Source of the DNA: Gilliamella bombi
GTDB taxonomy: Bacteria > Pseudomonadota > Gammaproteobacteria > Enterobacterales > Orbaceae
Assembly (NCBI RefSeq): GCF_900103255.1
Contig: NZ_FMWS01000021.1
Location: 1 to 43,471 of the forward strand
Length of the DNA stretch: 43,471 bases
Direction of reading: 5' to 3'
Shown here piece by piece: positions 1 to 8,773 of this stretch (position 1 is its first letter; every line of letters starts with the position of its first letter). Under the pieces are notes generated by a model, which did no database searches, was not told where the DNA came from, and worked only from the letters and a program-made list of their open reading frames with translations. A program made the translations under genes and the position numbers.

Positions 1-150
1 TATCACTGCGATGACGATTGGTTACGAGTAGGTTCGCGTCGAATGAGATGGGCATTTTTTGATTTTGATGCATCACGCGTAGTACCTACCGCTCACGAAA
101 ATAGACCTGTTAATATTGGTATGACACCAGTTATTTATCTTGGAGTTTAA
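1..150 (+). CDS. Phage tail fibre protein, C-terminal end (partial)
   Basis: An open frame enters from the left edge and stops with TAA at 148-150, giving 49 residues. The sequence ends in an ENRPVNIGMTPVIYLGV-like tail. Arg-Pro-(Val/Ile)-Asn-Ile followed by a short hydrophobic end is typical of the C-terminus of phage tail-fibre and tail-collar proteins. The start is outside the window. The tail-fibre assembly gene begins one base after the stop, which is the usual order in tailed phages and supports the call. The product would be the distal receptor-binding part of the tail. The exact phage type cannot be told from this piece. Confidence 0.7.
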   Translation, partial: YHCDDDWLRVGSRRMRWAFFDFDASRVVPTAHENRPVNIGMTPVIYLGV

Positions 151-151
151 T

Positions 152-681
152 ATGATTAATTATTATTTCGATAACAAAAATGAACTAAGACCATTCACAC
201 ATGAGCTAGAAGCTAATGATGATACATTATCGCCAGATAATGCGTTACGCATAGCGCCTGAATTCAAAACGGCTATTGTCCATGTGAACAAAACGGAAAA
301 TGGGTTTTAGTTGAGGACCACAGAGAGAAAACCGTATATAACATTGAAACGAAAAGTGCGGAAAAAATCGATTACCTCGGTAAAATCAAAAATGGTTATA
401 CAGAGCTTGAACCGTTCGAATTTTGTAAGTGGGACGGCAAAAAATGGGTATTAGATGAAGATGCAAAAAATGAACATATCATCAAAAATAATCAAAATTT
501 AAAAAACTCATTAATCAATGAAGCTAACGAAAAAATATCGTTACTTCAAGATATTATTGATTTAGATATGCAAGAAGCTGATGAAGAAGCGCAGTTAAAA
601 CAATGGAAAAAGTACCGCATTTTATTAACTCGTGTTGATGCGTCTGATATCAATGCTGTATTTCCCGCAAAACCTGAATAA
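152..681 (+). pseudogene. Tail fibre assembly protein (Tfa family), frameshifted
   Basis: Translation from the ATG at 152 runs 52 codons to TAG at 308-310. The rest of the protein continues in another frame from about 292 to TAA at 679-681. The joined product (about 175 residues) has the Tfa layout: an N-terminal region, then NGKWVLVEDHR and YNIETKSAEKIDYLG, a KWDGKKWVLDE segment, a helical stretch, and a C-terminal QLKQWKKYRILLTRVD...FPAKPE region. The break falls in the A run at 290-293. One extra A would restore Asn-Lys-Asn-Gly-Lys-Trp, so this looks like a single-base deletion. Tfa proteins help tail fibres fold and trimerise. It may be truly inactive, rescued by slippage, or a sequencing error. 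Confidence 0.75.
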
Positions 682-897
682 TCAAAACACACTATCAATC
701 TTCAACTTACAATATTCAACAGCGTCATGTAGTGTAACAAAATCGTCGATATCGTATAGTGTTTTCTGCGTTTGATAGAATACATAATTGTGCTCGTCGT
801 CGCTGTTGATAATGTAGCATTCGCCCGATAACTCTATTTCGTAATCTTCTGGCGTCATGCGTATGTAAATTGGTAGTGTGTAGTTTATTGTTATCAT
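682..897 (-). CDS. Small hypothetical protein next to prophage end
   Basis: This 71-residue frame ends right against the stop of the tail-fibre assembly pseudogene, on the opposite strand. The product is acidic and rich in Asp, Glu and Tyr (for example TPEDYEIELSGECY), with no signal peptide or membrane segment. I do not recognise the family. The codons give a balanced, protein-like composition, but no clear Shine-Dalgarno precedes the ATG at 897. Its position between the phage tail genes and the tRNA suggests a phage cargo (moron) gene, but that is inference from position only. Confidence 0.4.
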   Translation of the reverse strand: MITINYTLPIYIRMTPEDYEIELSGECYIINSDDEHNYVFYQTQKTLYDIDDFVTLHDAVEYCKLKIDSVF

Positions 898-1102
898 GAT
901 AAGCGAAAGAGTGAACTTTTGAGTATTTTATATTGATTGTATCTTGATGTGAATTTGTGATGTGGAATCACGATGAAATTTATGTATTATTTTTACTAGA
1001 ACAATTAAAAATGTGACAAAATATTACAACTGTATATTACAAGCTTATTACAAGAGGGTATTTTATGATAGTATTGAGATTGGCTTGAAGCCTTGTGAAA
1101 GA

Positions 1103-1190
1103 TGGCGGAAGCGCAGAGATTCGAACTCTGGGAGGGTCGCCCCTCGCCGGTTTTCAAGACCGGTGCTTTCAACCGCTCAGCCACACTTCC
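1103..1190 (-). tRNA. serT: tRNA-Ser(UGA)
   Basis: Read on the minus strand this is an 88-nt class II tRNA with encoded CCA. The acceptor stem is GGAAGUG with CGCUUCC, the D arm contains GGCUGAGCGGUU, and the anticodon loop CUUGAAA has anticodon UGA (serine, UCA codons). A long variable arm (GGCGAGGGGCGACCC region) precedes the T arm with GUUCGAAUC. The 3' end (1103) faces the phage genes, as expected if the prophage integrated into the 3' end of this tRNA. Confidence 0.96.
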
Positions 1191-1346
1191 GCAATGGCTG
1201 TGAATATTAAAGTAGACTTGCTTATTTGTAAATAGCTATTTTAATTTTTTTTATCGTTTGTTTTAAATTTCATCAAATTTCGAAGAAATTAAACAAACAA
1301 TAACGTATTCGCCTGCAAAATTAGTGTTGGATTTTGATTAATTGAG

Positions 1347-1352
1347 TATAAT
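1347..1352 (+). promoter_or_regulatory. Candidate -10 element of the tusE-ftsB-ispDF operon
   Basis: A perfect TATAAT lies 33 bases before the tusE start, in a region with no other gene. No good -35 hexamer sits at 16-18 bases upstream; TTAGTG at 1321-1326 is 20 bases away. It is the only -10-like candidate I see between tRNA-Ser and tusE, so it may serve the whole downstream gene run. Confidence 0.35.
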
Positions 1353-1384
1353 ACAACGCAAATAAAATAACGTACTTTGAAAAA

Positions 1385-1702
1385 ATGTTAGAGCAGATAG
1401 AAACTGATGAGAAAGGCTATTTAAAAAATTGGCAGGATTGGACTGTTGATTTAGTTCCAGAATTGGCAGCCAAAGAGTCCATTGAATTAACCGATGCCCA
1501 TTGGGAGGTTATTTTATTTGTTCGTGATTTTTACTTAGAATATAAAACCTCACCAGCTATTCGAGCTTTAGTCAAAGCAATGGAAAAAAAGTTTGGTGCA
1601 GAAAAGGGTAATAGTCGTTATTTGTATAAATTATTTCCAGACGGTCCTGCTAAACAAGCAACTAAACTTGCAGGCTTACCAAAACCAGTTAAATGCATAT
1701 AG
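1385..1702 (+). CDS. tusE: Sulfur transfer protein TusE (DsrC family)
   Basis: The 105-residue product matches TusE/DsrC in length and features: an internal [13 protein letters not shown] segment, the helix [10 protein letters not shown], and a C-terminal PKPVKCI in which the penultimate residue Cys104 is the sulfur-carrying cysteine of the family. TusE takes persulfide sulfur from the TusBCD complex and passes it to MnmA for 2-thiolation of U34 in tRNAs for Lys, Glu and Gln. TusA, which acts earlier in the relay, is encoded at 38381. The gene lies 21 bases before ftsB and probably shares its transcript. In E. coli tusE is not beside ftsB, so this junction is lineage-specific. No strong ribosome binding site precedes the ATG. 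Confidence 0.95.
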   Translation: MLEQIETDEKGYLKNWQDWTVDLVPELAAKESIELTDAHWEVILFVRDFYLEYKTSPAIRALVKAMEKKFGAEKGNSRYLYKLFPDGPAKQATKLAGLPKPVKCI

Positions 1703-1723
1703 ATAAAGGATAATACTAAATTC

Positions 1724-2020
1724 ATGAGAAGATGGAAGCTACCTTTATTGTTATTAGCTGTACTGGGTTATCTGCAATATTCTTTATGGTATGGCAAAAA
1801 TAATGTGTACGATTATCAAGATAATGTAGAAATGTTAGTCAATTTGCGTGCCGATAATGAGAAGTTAAAGACTCGTAACGAACAGATGTTTGCTGAAATT
1901 AACGATTTGCAACGTGGCTATGAAGCAATAGAAGAGCGTGCTCGTAGTCATTTGGGTATGGTTAAACCTGATGAATATTTTTATCGAATTATAATTGATT
2001 CGGATACTAAAAAACGATAA
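1724..2020 (+). CDS. ftsB: Cell division protein FtsB
   Basis: This 98-residue bitopic protein has a short basic N-terminus (MRRWK), one membrane helix at about 5-22, and a periplasmic coiled coil with heptad Leu/Asn pattern (about 30-70), then an EERARSHLGMVKPDEYFYR motif that is highly characteristic of FtsB. FtsB joins FtsL and FtsQ at the septum and links the divisome to septal synthesis by FtsWI. Its stop codon overlaps the ispD start (TAATG), and ftsB-ispD-ispF is the standard gammaproteobacterial order. An AAAGGA ribosome binding site lies upstream. Confidence 0.95.
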   Translation: MRRWKLPLLLLAVLGYLQYSLWYGKNNVYDYQDNVEMLVNLRADNEKLKTRNEQMFAEINDLQRGYEAIEERARSHLGMVKPDEYFYRIIIDSDTKKR

Positions 2021-2733
2021 TGCATAACTTGAATAATCTTAATGATATCATTGCTATTGTACCGGCAGCAGGAGTTGGTTGCCGTATGAATAGTCAAATC
2101 CCTAAACAATATCTAAAAGTTGGTTCGAAGACCGTTTTAGAACATACTCTAAATAAATTATTAACGCATCCTCAAATCGCTCAAGTTATTGTTGTGATTA
2201 GCTCAGAAGATAATATATTTAATACCCTTTCAATTGCTCAGCACGATAAGATTAAAGTTGCTTTAGGTGGCAAAACTCGAGCTGATTCTGTTTTAGCCGG
2301 ATTAAAATTGCTAAATGATGAACAGTGGGCTTTAGTTCATGATGCGGCAAGACCTTGTGTGACTCATTGTGATATTACTCGGCTGATTGAAACAGTAACA
2401 ACTAAAAAACAAGGCGGTATATTAGCCACTCGTGTTAGTGATACGATTAAGCGAGCTTGTCAAAATAATGATACCATTATTGATTATTCTGAAGATCGGA
2501 CTTATTTATGGGGCGCTGCTACTCCTCAACTGTTTAATGCTGGCGAACTAAAATCATGTTTGCAACAAGCATTAAATGATCATGTTGCTATCACTGACGA
2601 AGCTTCAGCCATTGAGTATTGTGGTGGGCATCCTTTATTAATTGAGTGTCGTGGGGATAATATAAAAATAACCCGTCCTGAAGATTTAGCATTGGCTACT
2701 TTTTATTTAACTAAGCAGATTCCAAATAGGTAA
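2020..2733 (+). CDS. ispD: 2-C-methyl-D-erythritol 4-phosphate cytidylyltransferase IspD
   Basis: The 237-residue product carries the nucleotidyltransferase signature PAAGVGCRM at 15-23 with PKQY just after, and the VHDAARPC motif near 107-114. It activates MEP with CTP to give CDP-ME in the non-mevalonate isoprenoid pathway, in the cytoplasm. The start overlaps the ftsB stop by one base and the stop is five bases before ispF, so translational coupling is likely. An alternative in-frame Met is not needed: the N-terminus aligns with the family length of about 236 residues. Confidence 0.96.
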   Translation: MHNLNNLNDIIAIVPAAGVGCRMNSQIPKQYLKVGSKTVLEHTLNKLLTHPQIAQVIVVISSEDNIFNTLSIAQHDKIKVALGGKTRADSVLAGLKLLNDEQWALVHDAARPCVTHCDITRLIETVTTKKQGGILATRVSDTIKRACQNNDTIIDYSEDRTYLWGAATPQLFNAGELKSCLQQALNDHVAITDEASAIEYCGGHPLLIECRGDNIKITRPEDLALATFYLTKQIPNR

Positions 2734-2737
2734 AAGT

Positions 2738-3223
2738 ATGAGAATAGGTCATGGATTTGATGTTCATAAGTTTGGTGGAGAGGGTCCTATAACTCTTGCT
2801 GGGGTAAAAATTCCTTATCAATATGGCCTTGTTGCTCACTCTGATGGTGATGTTGTGTTACATGCAATAACCGATGCTTTAATTGGCGCATTGGCATTAG
2901 GTGACATCGGTAAGCTATTTCCTGATACAGATCCTAAATATAAAGGTATAGATAGTCGAATATTATTGAAAGAGGTGTATACCCTTGTTCAAGCTAAAGG
3001 TTATGAATTAGTTAATTTAGATACTACTATTATTGCCCAAGAACCTAAAATGCGACCGCATGTTGATCAAATGCGAGTTAATATAGCAGAAGATCTGAAA
3101 GTTCATTTTGAACAAATTAGTGTAAAAGCAACAACAACTGAACAATTAGGCTTTACTGGGCGTAAAGAAGGCATTGCTTGCCAAGCGGTAGTGTTATTAA
3201 GTAAAAAATCCGAAACAGTTTAA
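2738..3223 (+). CDS. ispF: 2-C-methyl-D-erythritol 2,4-cyclodiphosphate synthase IspF
   Basis: This 161-residue protein has the full family set: [11 protein letters not shown] at the N-terminus (metal ligands Asp8 and His10), [31 protein letters not shown], and the C-terminal [18 protein letters not shown] loop. It cyclises CDP-ME 2-phosphate to MEcPP, two steps after IspD in the same pathway. Metal-binding and CDP-binding residues are all present, so it should be active. It is co-directional with ispD (4-base gap) and truD (21-base gap). Confidence 0.97.
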   Translation: MRIGHGFDVHKFGGEGPITLAGVKIPYQYGLVAHSDGDVVLHAITDALIGALALGDIGKLFPDTDPKYKGIDSRILLKEVYTLVQAKGYELVNLDTTIIAQEPKMRPHVDQMRVNIAEDLKVHFEQISVKATTTEQLGFTGRKEGIACQAVVLLSKKSETV

Positions 3224-3244
3224 ATTATACAATAGGCAATAATA

Positions 3245-4267
3245 GTGTTAGCACAACTTAATTATTTATATGGCAAACCGACCACTAAAGGACAATACAA
3301 GCAACAATACGAAGATTTTAATGTGACAGAAGATCTTGGCTTTGAGTTGACTGGTGAAGGCGAACATGTTTTAGTTTTTTTGCAAAAACGTGATTGTAAT
3401 ACCATTTTCGTGGCTGAGCAGTTGGCTAAATATGTGGGAATTTCAACCAAGCTAGTAAGTTATGCTGGTTTGAAAGATCGCCGAGCGGTGACTGAGCAGT
3501 GGTTCAGTTTACATATGCCAGGTCAACAAACACCAGACTTTTCTGCATTTAATTTGGCGGGTTGTAAAATATTAAAAGTCACACGGCATAATAAAAAATT
3601 AAAAATTGGCGCATTAAAAGGTAATTATTTTAAAATAATTTTAAAATCGTTAAATAGTCAATCTGAAATTGAATCTAAATTAGCATTAATCAAACAGCAT
3701 GGCGTGCCTAATTATTTTGGTGAGCAGCGTTTTGGTCGTGATGAAAATAATATTACTCAGGCTATAAAATGGGTCAATGGCGAAATTTCGGTTAAGGATC
3801 GAAAAAAACGTAGCTTTTATCTTTCTGCGGCGCGAAGTGCGATTTTTAATAATATTGTCAGTCAACGCATTACCCAAAGTTTGCATCAAACCGTGCTCAA
3901 TGGCGATATATTACAATTAGCGCATCGTGGTAGCTGGTTTATTGCTCAAGCAGGCGAATTAGTTCAGTTACAAATGCGTTTAGAACAAGGCGAGATCAAT
4001 ATTACTGCACCAATGGTGGGGGATTCACCACTAGGTACATTATTTGATGCGCTGGAGTTTGAGCAAAAATGTTTAGAAAGTTGGTCTGAACTTAATGATC
4101 TATTTAAAAAAGAGCGAGTAGAAACAGCAAGACGGTCAATATTGTTACGAGCAGAGCAGCTTAATTGGCAATGGTTAGATGAGCATAGTCTCGAACTCAA
4201 TTTTTATTTGCCATCAGGTTGTTATGCAACAAGTGTGATACGTGAACTAATAATAGAAAATGAGTAG
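3245..4267 (+). CDS. truD: tRNA pseudouridine(13) synthase TruD
   Basis: The 340-residue product begins at a GTG codon and has the TruD signature [14 protein letters not shown] with catalytic Asp78, followed by [11 protein letters not shown] near 155-165. Length fits the family (E. coli about 349). TruD modifies U13 of tRNA-Glu. In E. coli truD is followed by surE and then pcm; here pcm follows after five bases and surE is missing from this spot. No other start with a good ribosome binding site would keep the N-terminal YLYGKP region. Confidence 0.95.
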   Translation: MLAQLNYLYGKPTTKGQYKQQYEDFNVTEDLGFELTGEGEHVLVFLQKRDCNTIFVAEQLAKYVGISTKLVSYAGLKDRRAVTEQWFSLHMPGQQTPDFSAFNLAGCKILKVTRHNKKLKIGALKGNYFKIILKSLNSQSEIESKLALIKQHGVPNYFGEQRFGRDENNITQAIKWVNGEISVKDRKKRSFYLSAARSAIFNNIVSQRITQSLHQTVLNGDILQLAHRGSWFIAQAGELVQLQMRLEQGEINITAPMVGDSPLGTLFDALEFEQKCLESWSELNDLFKKERVETARRSILLRAEQLNWQWLDEHSLELNFYLPSGCYATSVIRELIIENE

Positions 4268-4272
4268 CCCAA

Positions 4273-4899
4273 ATGCAAAATCTAAAAATGCAATCCCTAA
4301 TTGAATTCTTACGGCAACAAGGAATAAAAGACGAGCGCGTTTTAGATGCTATTGCGTCAATTCCTCGTGAACATTTTGTTGATGAGGCGCTTTCGCATCA
4401 AGCTTACGATAATCGTCCATTGCCAATAGGAAGCGGTCAAACTATTTCTCAGCCTTATATCGTAGCAAAGATGACTGAACTATTAAAATTAGAGCCTAAT
4501 TCAAAAGTACTTGAAATTGGAACAGGGTCGGGATATCAAACGGCTGTTTTAGCAAAGTTAGTCGAAAATGTCTGCTCGGTAGAACGAATAAAAAGTCTAC
4601 AATGGAATACCAAACGCCGTTTAAAGCAACTTGATATTCATAACATTGCAACACGCCATGGTGATGGTTGGTTAGGTTGGCCTGAACGTGGACCATTTGA
4701 TGGCATCATTGTTACAGCCGCCGCATCTGAAGTGCCACAAAGCTTACTAGAACAGTTAGCCGATAAAGGACGTTTAGTTATTCCTGTTGGCGAAAATAAA
4801 CAGGTTTTACAATTAATTGAGCGTGATGGCGATAATTTTGTAGCTAAAAATATGGGCGAGGTTATATTCGTGCCTTTGGTTAAAGGGGATGTTGAATAA
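4273..4899 (+). CDS. pcm: Protein-L-isoaspartate O-methyltransferase
   Basis: The 208-residue product has the PIMT features: the N-terminal [16 protein letters not shown], the [15 protein letters not shown] substrate loop at 51-65, and the SAM-binding [13 protein letters not shown] at 79-91, with the [21 protein letters not shown] region after it. It starts repair of isoaspartyl residues in damaged proteins by SAM-dependent methylation. A second Met at codon 6 is a possible alternative start. The usual downstream genes nlpD and rpoS are absent; a terminator and the convergent pnuC follow. Confidence 0.95.
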   Translation: MQNLKMQSLIEFLRQQGIKDERVLDAIASIPREHFVDEALSHQAYDNRPLPIGSGQTISQPYIVAKMTELLKLEPNSKVLEIGTGSGYQTAVLAKLVENVCSVERIKSLQWNTKRRLKQLDIHNIATRHGDGWLGWPERGPFDGIIVTAAASEVPQSLLEQLADKGRLVIPVGENKQVLQLIERDGDNFVAKNMGEVIFVPLVKGDVE

Positions 4900-4918
4900 T
4901 TAGACTGCATCTCAAATA

Positions 4919-4953
4919 AAAAATAGAAAATAAAGCACTTATTTTCTATTTTT
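4919..4953. terminator. Bidirectional terminator between pcm and pnuC
   Basis: A perfect 15-bp inverted repeat (arms 4919-4933 and 4939-4953) with the 5-base loop AGCAC. The arms are A-rich on the left and T-rich on the right, so both strands end in a U tract. It sits between the convergent genes pcm (+) and pnuC (-), where a shared terminator is expected. Confidence 0.8.
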
Positions 4954-4995
4954 ATACTTAAACACAGTCTTTCCTGAAACTTTTTAACAAAATTG
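4950..4995 (-). repeat. Dispersed intergenic repeat, copy 1
   Basis: On the minus strand this reads TTTTGTTAAAAAGTTTCAGG, then seven variable bases, GTGTTT and AAGTATAAAA. Two more copies with the same core and spacing are at about 26301-26345 and 38625-38660. This copy lies just after the pnuC stop and runs into the shared terminator. Function unknown. Confidence 0.6.
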
Positions 4996-5001
4996 GAATA
5001 T

Positions 5002-5691
5002 TTACTCTGGCTGCTCAGAGCGTTTCCATTCACAAATTCCATAAATGGCATTAAACAGATAGATTAAATATTGTGTTGCGATAATGATATTGTCGGTATA
5101 GATATTTAAACCAATTACCAGTACATTTAATATAACCCATAAATACCAGTTAAACGCATATCGCATCATCAATAATAATTGAGCAACAATACCTAGACCA
5201 AATATAAAACAGTTAGTTATGAGCTGGTAGGTTGTATTGGTTGCACCAATTTTATCCGTTAAATAAATATTAATAAAAGCGGCAATAATAAGAAATATGA
5301 TTGTATATAAAAATGTGGTTTCATTGAGTGAGCGAACTTTAACGTTTTTATTATTATCAAGGTTTTTTTTCCAAGTGAATAAACCATAGATGTGTGAACA
5401 AAAATAGTAGACAGGCGGTAGTCCTGCACCAATATTGCCGCCAAGAACATTTGCACAACATTCTGCAACTACGGCAAACATACCTAATACATTTCCCATG
5501 TTTTTACGTTTTGCTAATAAGATAACGCATAGCAGACCGCAAAAAGCGCCTATGTAAGAAGTAGCGTAGCGTAAATCAAATTCAGTAAATGGGTCAGTGT
5601 ATAAAAATGCTAGTGTTACACATAATATACAAAAAAATGGATAGAATTTATTACGTCCAATTAAAATGGCAAGATTGCTTAATTTATTCAT
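5002..5691 (-). CDS. pnuC: Nicotinamide riboside transporter PnuC
   Basis: The 229-residue protein is almost wholly hydrophobic, with about seven membrane segments, and has PnuC-like features: the N-terminal region rich in Tyr and Phe, VAECCANVLGGNIGAGLPPVYYF, and a C-terminal YLFNAIYGICEWKRS, where Trp and Asn are typical of the substrate-binding core. PnuC lets nicotinamide riboside enter down a gradient that is kept up by phosphorylation inside the cell. The kinase is a domain of NadR, encoded six bases upstream, so uptake and trapping are in one operon. The same transcript probably ends at the hairpin at 4919-4953. Confidence 0.93.
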   Translation of the reverse strand: MNKLSNLAILIGRNKFYPFFCILCVTLAFLYTDPFTEFDLRYATSYIGAFCGLLCVILLAKRKNMGNVLGMFAVVAECCANVLGGNIGAGLPPVYYFCSHIYGLFTWKKNLDNNKNVKVRSLNETTFLYTIIFLIIAAFINIYLTDKIGATNTTYQLITNCFIFGLGIVAQLLLMMRYAFNWYLWVILNVLVIGLNIYTDNIIIATQYLIYLFNAIYGICEWKRSEQPE

Positions 5692-5697
5692 AATTTA

Positions 5698-6939
<1,242 letters not shown>

Positions 6940-6945
6940 TTATTT

Positions 6946-6963
6946 TGTTTTTTATTTTAAACA
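6946..6963 (-). promoter_or_regulatory. NadR box, proximal
   Basis: TGTTTTTTATTTTAAACA on the plus strand fits the 18-bp NadR operator pattern TGTTTA-N6-TAAACA with one mismatch. It lies directly downstream of the nadR -10 element, over the likely transcription start, where bound NadR would block initiation. Confidence 0.7.
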
Positions 6964-6964
6964 A

Positions 6965-6993
6965 AATATAAATCATTTTTATTTTTTGTTCAA
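6965..6993 (-). promoter_or_regulatory. Promoter of nadR-pnuC
   Basis: On the minus strand TTGAAC (6993-6988), a 17-base spacer, then TATATT (6970-6965). The -35 lies inside the distal NadR box and the -10 abuts the proximal one. An AGGAG ribosome binding site and the nadR ATG follow 34 bases further on. Confidence 0.6.
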
Positions 6994-7004
6994 TATATTA
7001 AACG
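6987..7004 (-). promoter_or_regulatory. NadR box, distal
   Basis: TGTTCAATATATTAAACG on the plus strand matches TGTTTA-N6-TAAACA with two mismatches. It covers the -35 hexamer of the nadR promoter. Its centre is 41 bp from that of the proximal box, close to four helical turns, which would put two bound repressors on the same face of DNA. Confidence 0.65.
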
Positions 7005-7166
7005 AAAAATAATTTATTTTTTTTACAACTATGCTAAAATTAATAGCAATTAAACAGATAGAATAATTACTTTATTACCATTGTTAGAGAGAATCATGTG
7101 CCATTTAACTTATAACATAATTATTTTTAAATAGTTATGAATTAGTTTTTATTTCAAAGGAACTAT

Positions 7167-8753
7167 ATGAAAATTCAGGAATTAGCTTTTTTAATTGCAT
7201 TTGCTTCTAGCAGTGTTTTTGCAAACAATAATGTAACACTTAATAAAGTCACGCTTTTTTTGCAAGGTGCAGAATTACAAGGGCAATCAACAGTGTCGTT
7301 GACCAAAGGGGAAAATGAAATTTTATTGACTGGAATTGCTGATGGTGTCAAGGCTAATTCAATTAATGTGGGATTTGGTAATGATGCTAATGTGAAAGTA
7401 TTGTCAACGTCATTAGATGATAGTTATGAAGGTGATAATAAAGAAAGTGAAGATATTAAGCCTTTACTTAATGAGTTAAAACAGTTACAAGAAAAACTTG
7501 ATACCACTGGAGTGCAATTAAAAGCCGTATCTGAACAAGTTAACCTTTTGCAAGGCAATCGTTTGGATCAATTGGTTAAAAATGCAAATGATAATTTTAG
7601 TGAAATGAAAAATACTTTGGATTTTGTTAAGAGCAATTTAGTTTCGACATTAAACGAACAAAACAGACTCCAAAAAGAAGTCAATCAAATAGAAGAGCAA
7701 ATAGCACAATGCCAAGATAAGATCGATAAACAGAAAGCTTTGATAAAAAACACAACCAATGCAATTATCGTGAAAATTTATTCTGATAAAGATGTTACAC
7801 TGCCAGTTACCTTGTCCTATGTTACGAATAAAGCTGGTTGGGCGCCGATTTATGATGTACGTGTTACTGATGTCAGTGCTCCGTTACAACTAACATATAA
7901 AGCCGATATTTATCAAAATAGTGGTTTAGATTGGCAAAATATTGATTTCAGTTTATCAACTTCTAAGCCAAGTGAAGGCATAACTGCTCCAAATTTAAAT
8001 CCTTGGTATATTGACATGTATATTGAAAAAGGTGGGTTTTTCTTCTCTAAGAGTGAGAAAGATTATGATGAAATCAGTGCAAGAAAGTCAAGATCAGTTT
8101 ACGCTAATGATGATAATGCATTAACCAATACATTGGGTATTAATACCCGTTTTGAGGTTAAATTACCTTATACCATTAAATCCAATAGTAAGAATAATAT
8201 CCTTACATTACAAAATAAAGAAGTTCAAGCAGAATATCATTATATTGCTATTCCTAAATTAGATAACAGTGTGTACTTACAAGCACAAATTATTGATTGG
8301 GATAAGCTTAATCTTTTACCAGGAAGGTCGACAGTCTTTTTTAATGGTAATTATGTTGGCGAAAGCTTTATTACCACTAAAGATCTAAAAGAGACACTCG
8401 ATATATCTTTAGGAAAAGATAAAAATATTTTTATTTCACGTGACCGTAATGTTAATGAAACATCAAAACCTTCGTTATTTGGTAATGATATTTCACAAAA
8501 ATATGCTTATACCATTGATGTAAAAAATGCCAAAACACTGCCTATTGATATTGTTGTTTATGATCAACTACCAACGATAGTCAATAAATCAGTTTCACTT
8601 GATGATGCAAAATATGACGGTGCAAGCTACAATAAAGAAACAGGCGAATTAGCATGGAAATTTAAGTTAAACCCAAGTGAAAATAAAAATCTTAACTTAA
8701 GTTTTAAACTGACTTATCCAAAAGATAAAGTTAACGATATAATTGGTTTATAA
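7167..8753 (+). CDS. DUF4139 (mucoidy inhibitor MuiA-like) secreted protein
   Basis: The 528-residue product has a signal peptide at about 1-19 (cut after VFA), an N-terminal beta domain like DUF4140 (VTLNKVTLFLQGAELQGQ), a coiled coil at about 95-195, then a DUF4139 domain with the telling VTLPVTLSYVTNKAGWAPIYDVRV and LTYKADIYQNSGLDWQNIDFSLSTS (in two parts). The family is found in many bacteria and some eukaryotes; a link to mucoidy is known only for its namesake, and the molecular role is unknown. It is predicted periplasmic. A good AAAGGA site precedes the ATG. recD follows after 20 bases and may be co-transcribed. Confidence 0.85.
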   Translation: MKIQELAFLIAFASSSVFANNNVTLNKVTLFLQGAELQGQSTVSLTKGENEILLTGIADGVKANSINVGFGNDANVKVLSTSLDDSYEGDNKESEDIKPLLNELKQLQEKLDTTGVQLKAVSEQVNLLQGNRLDQLVKNANDNFSEMKNTLDFVKSNLVSTLNEQNRLQKEVNQIEEQIAQCQDKIDKQKALIKNTTNAIIVKIYSDKDVTLPVTLSYVTNKAGWAPIYDVRVTDVSAPLQLTYKADIYQNSGLDWQNIDFSLSTSKPSEGITAPNLNPWYIDMYIEKGGFFFSKSEKDYDEISARKSRSVYANDDNALTNTLGINTRFEVKLPYTIKSNSKNNILTLQNKEVQAEYHYIAIPKLDNSVYLQAQIIDWDKLNLLPGRSTVFFNGNYVGESFITTKDLKETLDISLGKDKNIFISRDRNVNETSKPSLFGNDISQKYAYTIDVKNAKTLPIDIVVYDQLPTIVNKSVSLDDAKYDGASYNKETGELAWKFKLNPSENKNLNLSFKLTYPKDKVNDIIGL

Positions 8754-8773
8754 GTTAATAACAGAAATAGAAT

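Noticed and set aside
1013-1210. Open frame on the plus strand with an RRDSNSGRVAPRRFSRPV translation
   Set aside because: It runs across the antisense of tRNA-Ser. Such translations of tRNA T and anticodon arms are well-known false genes.
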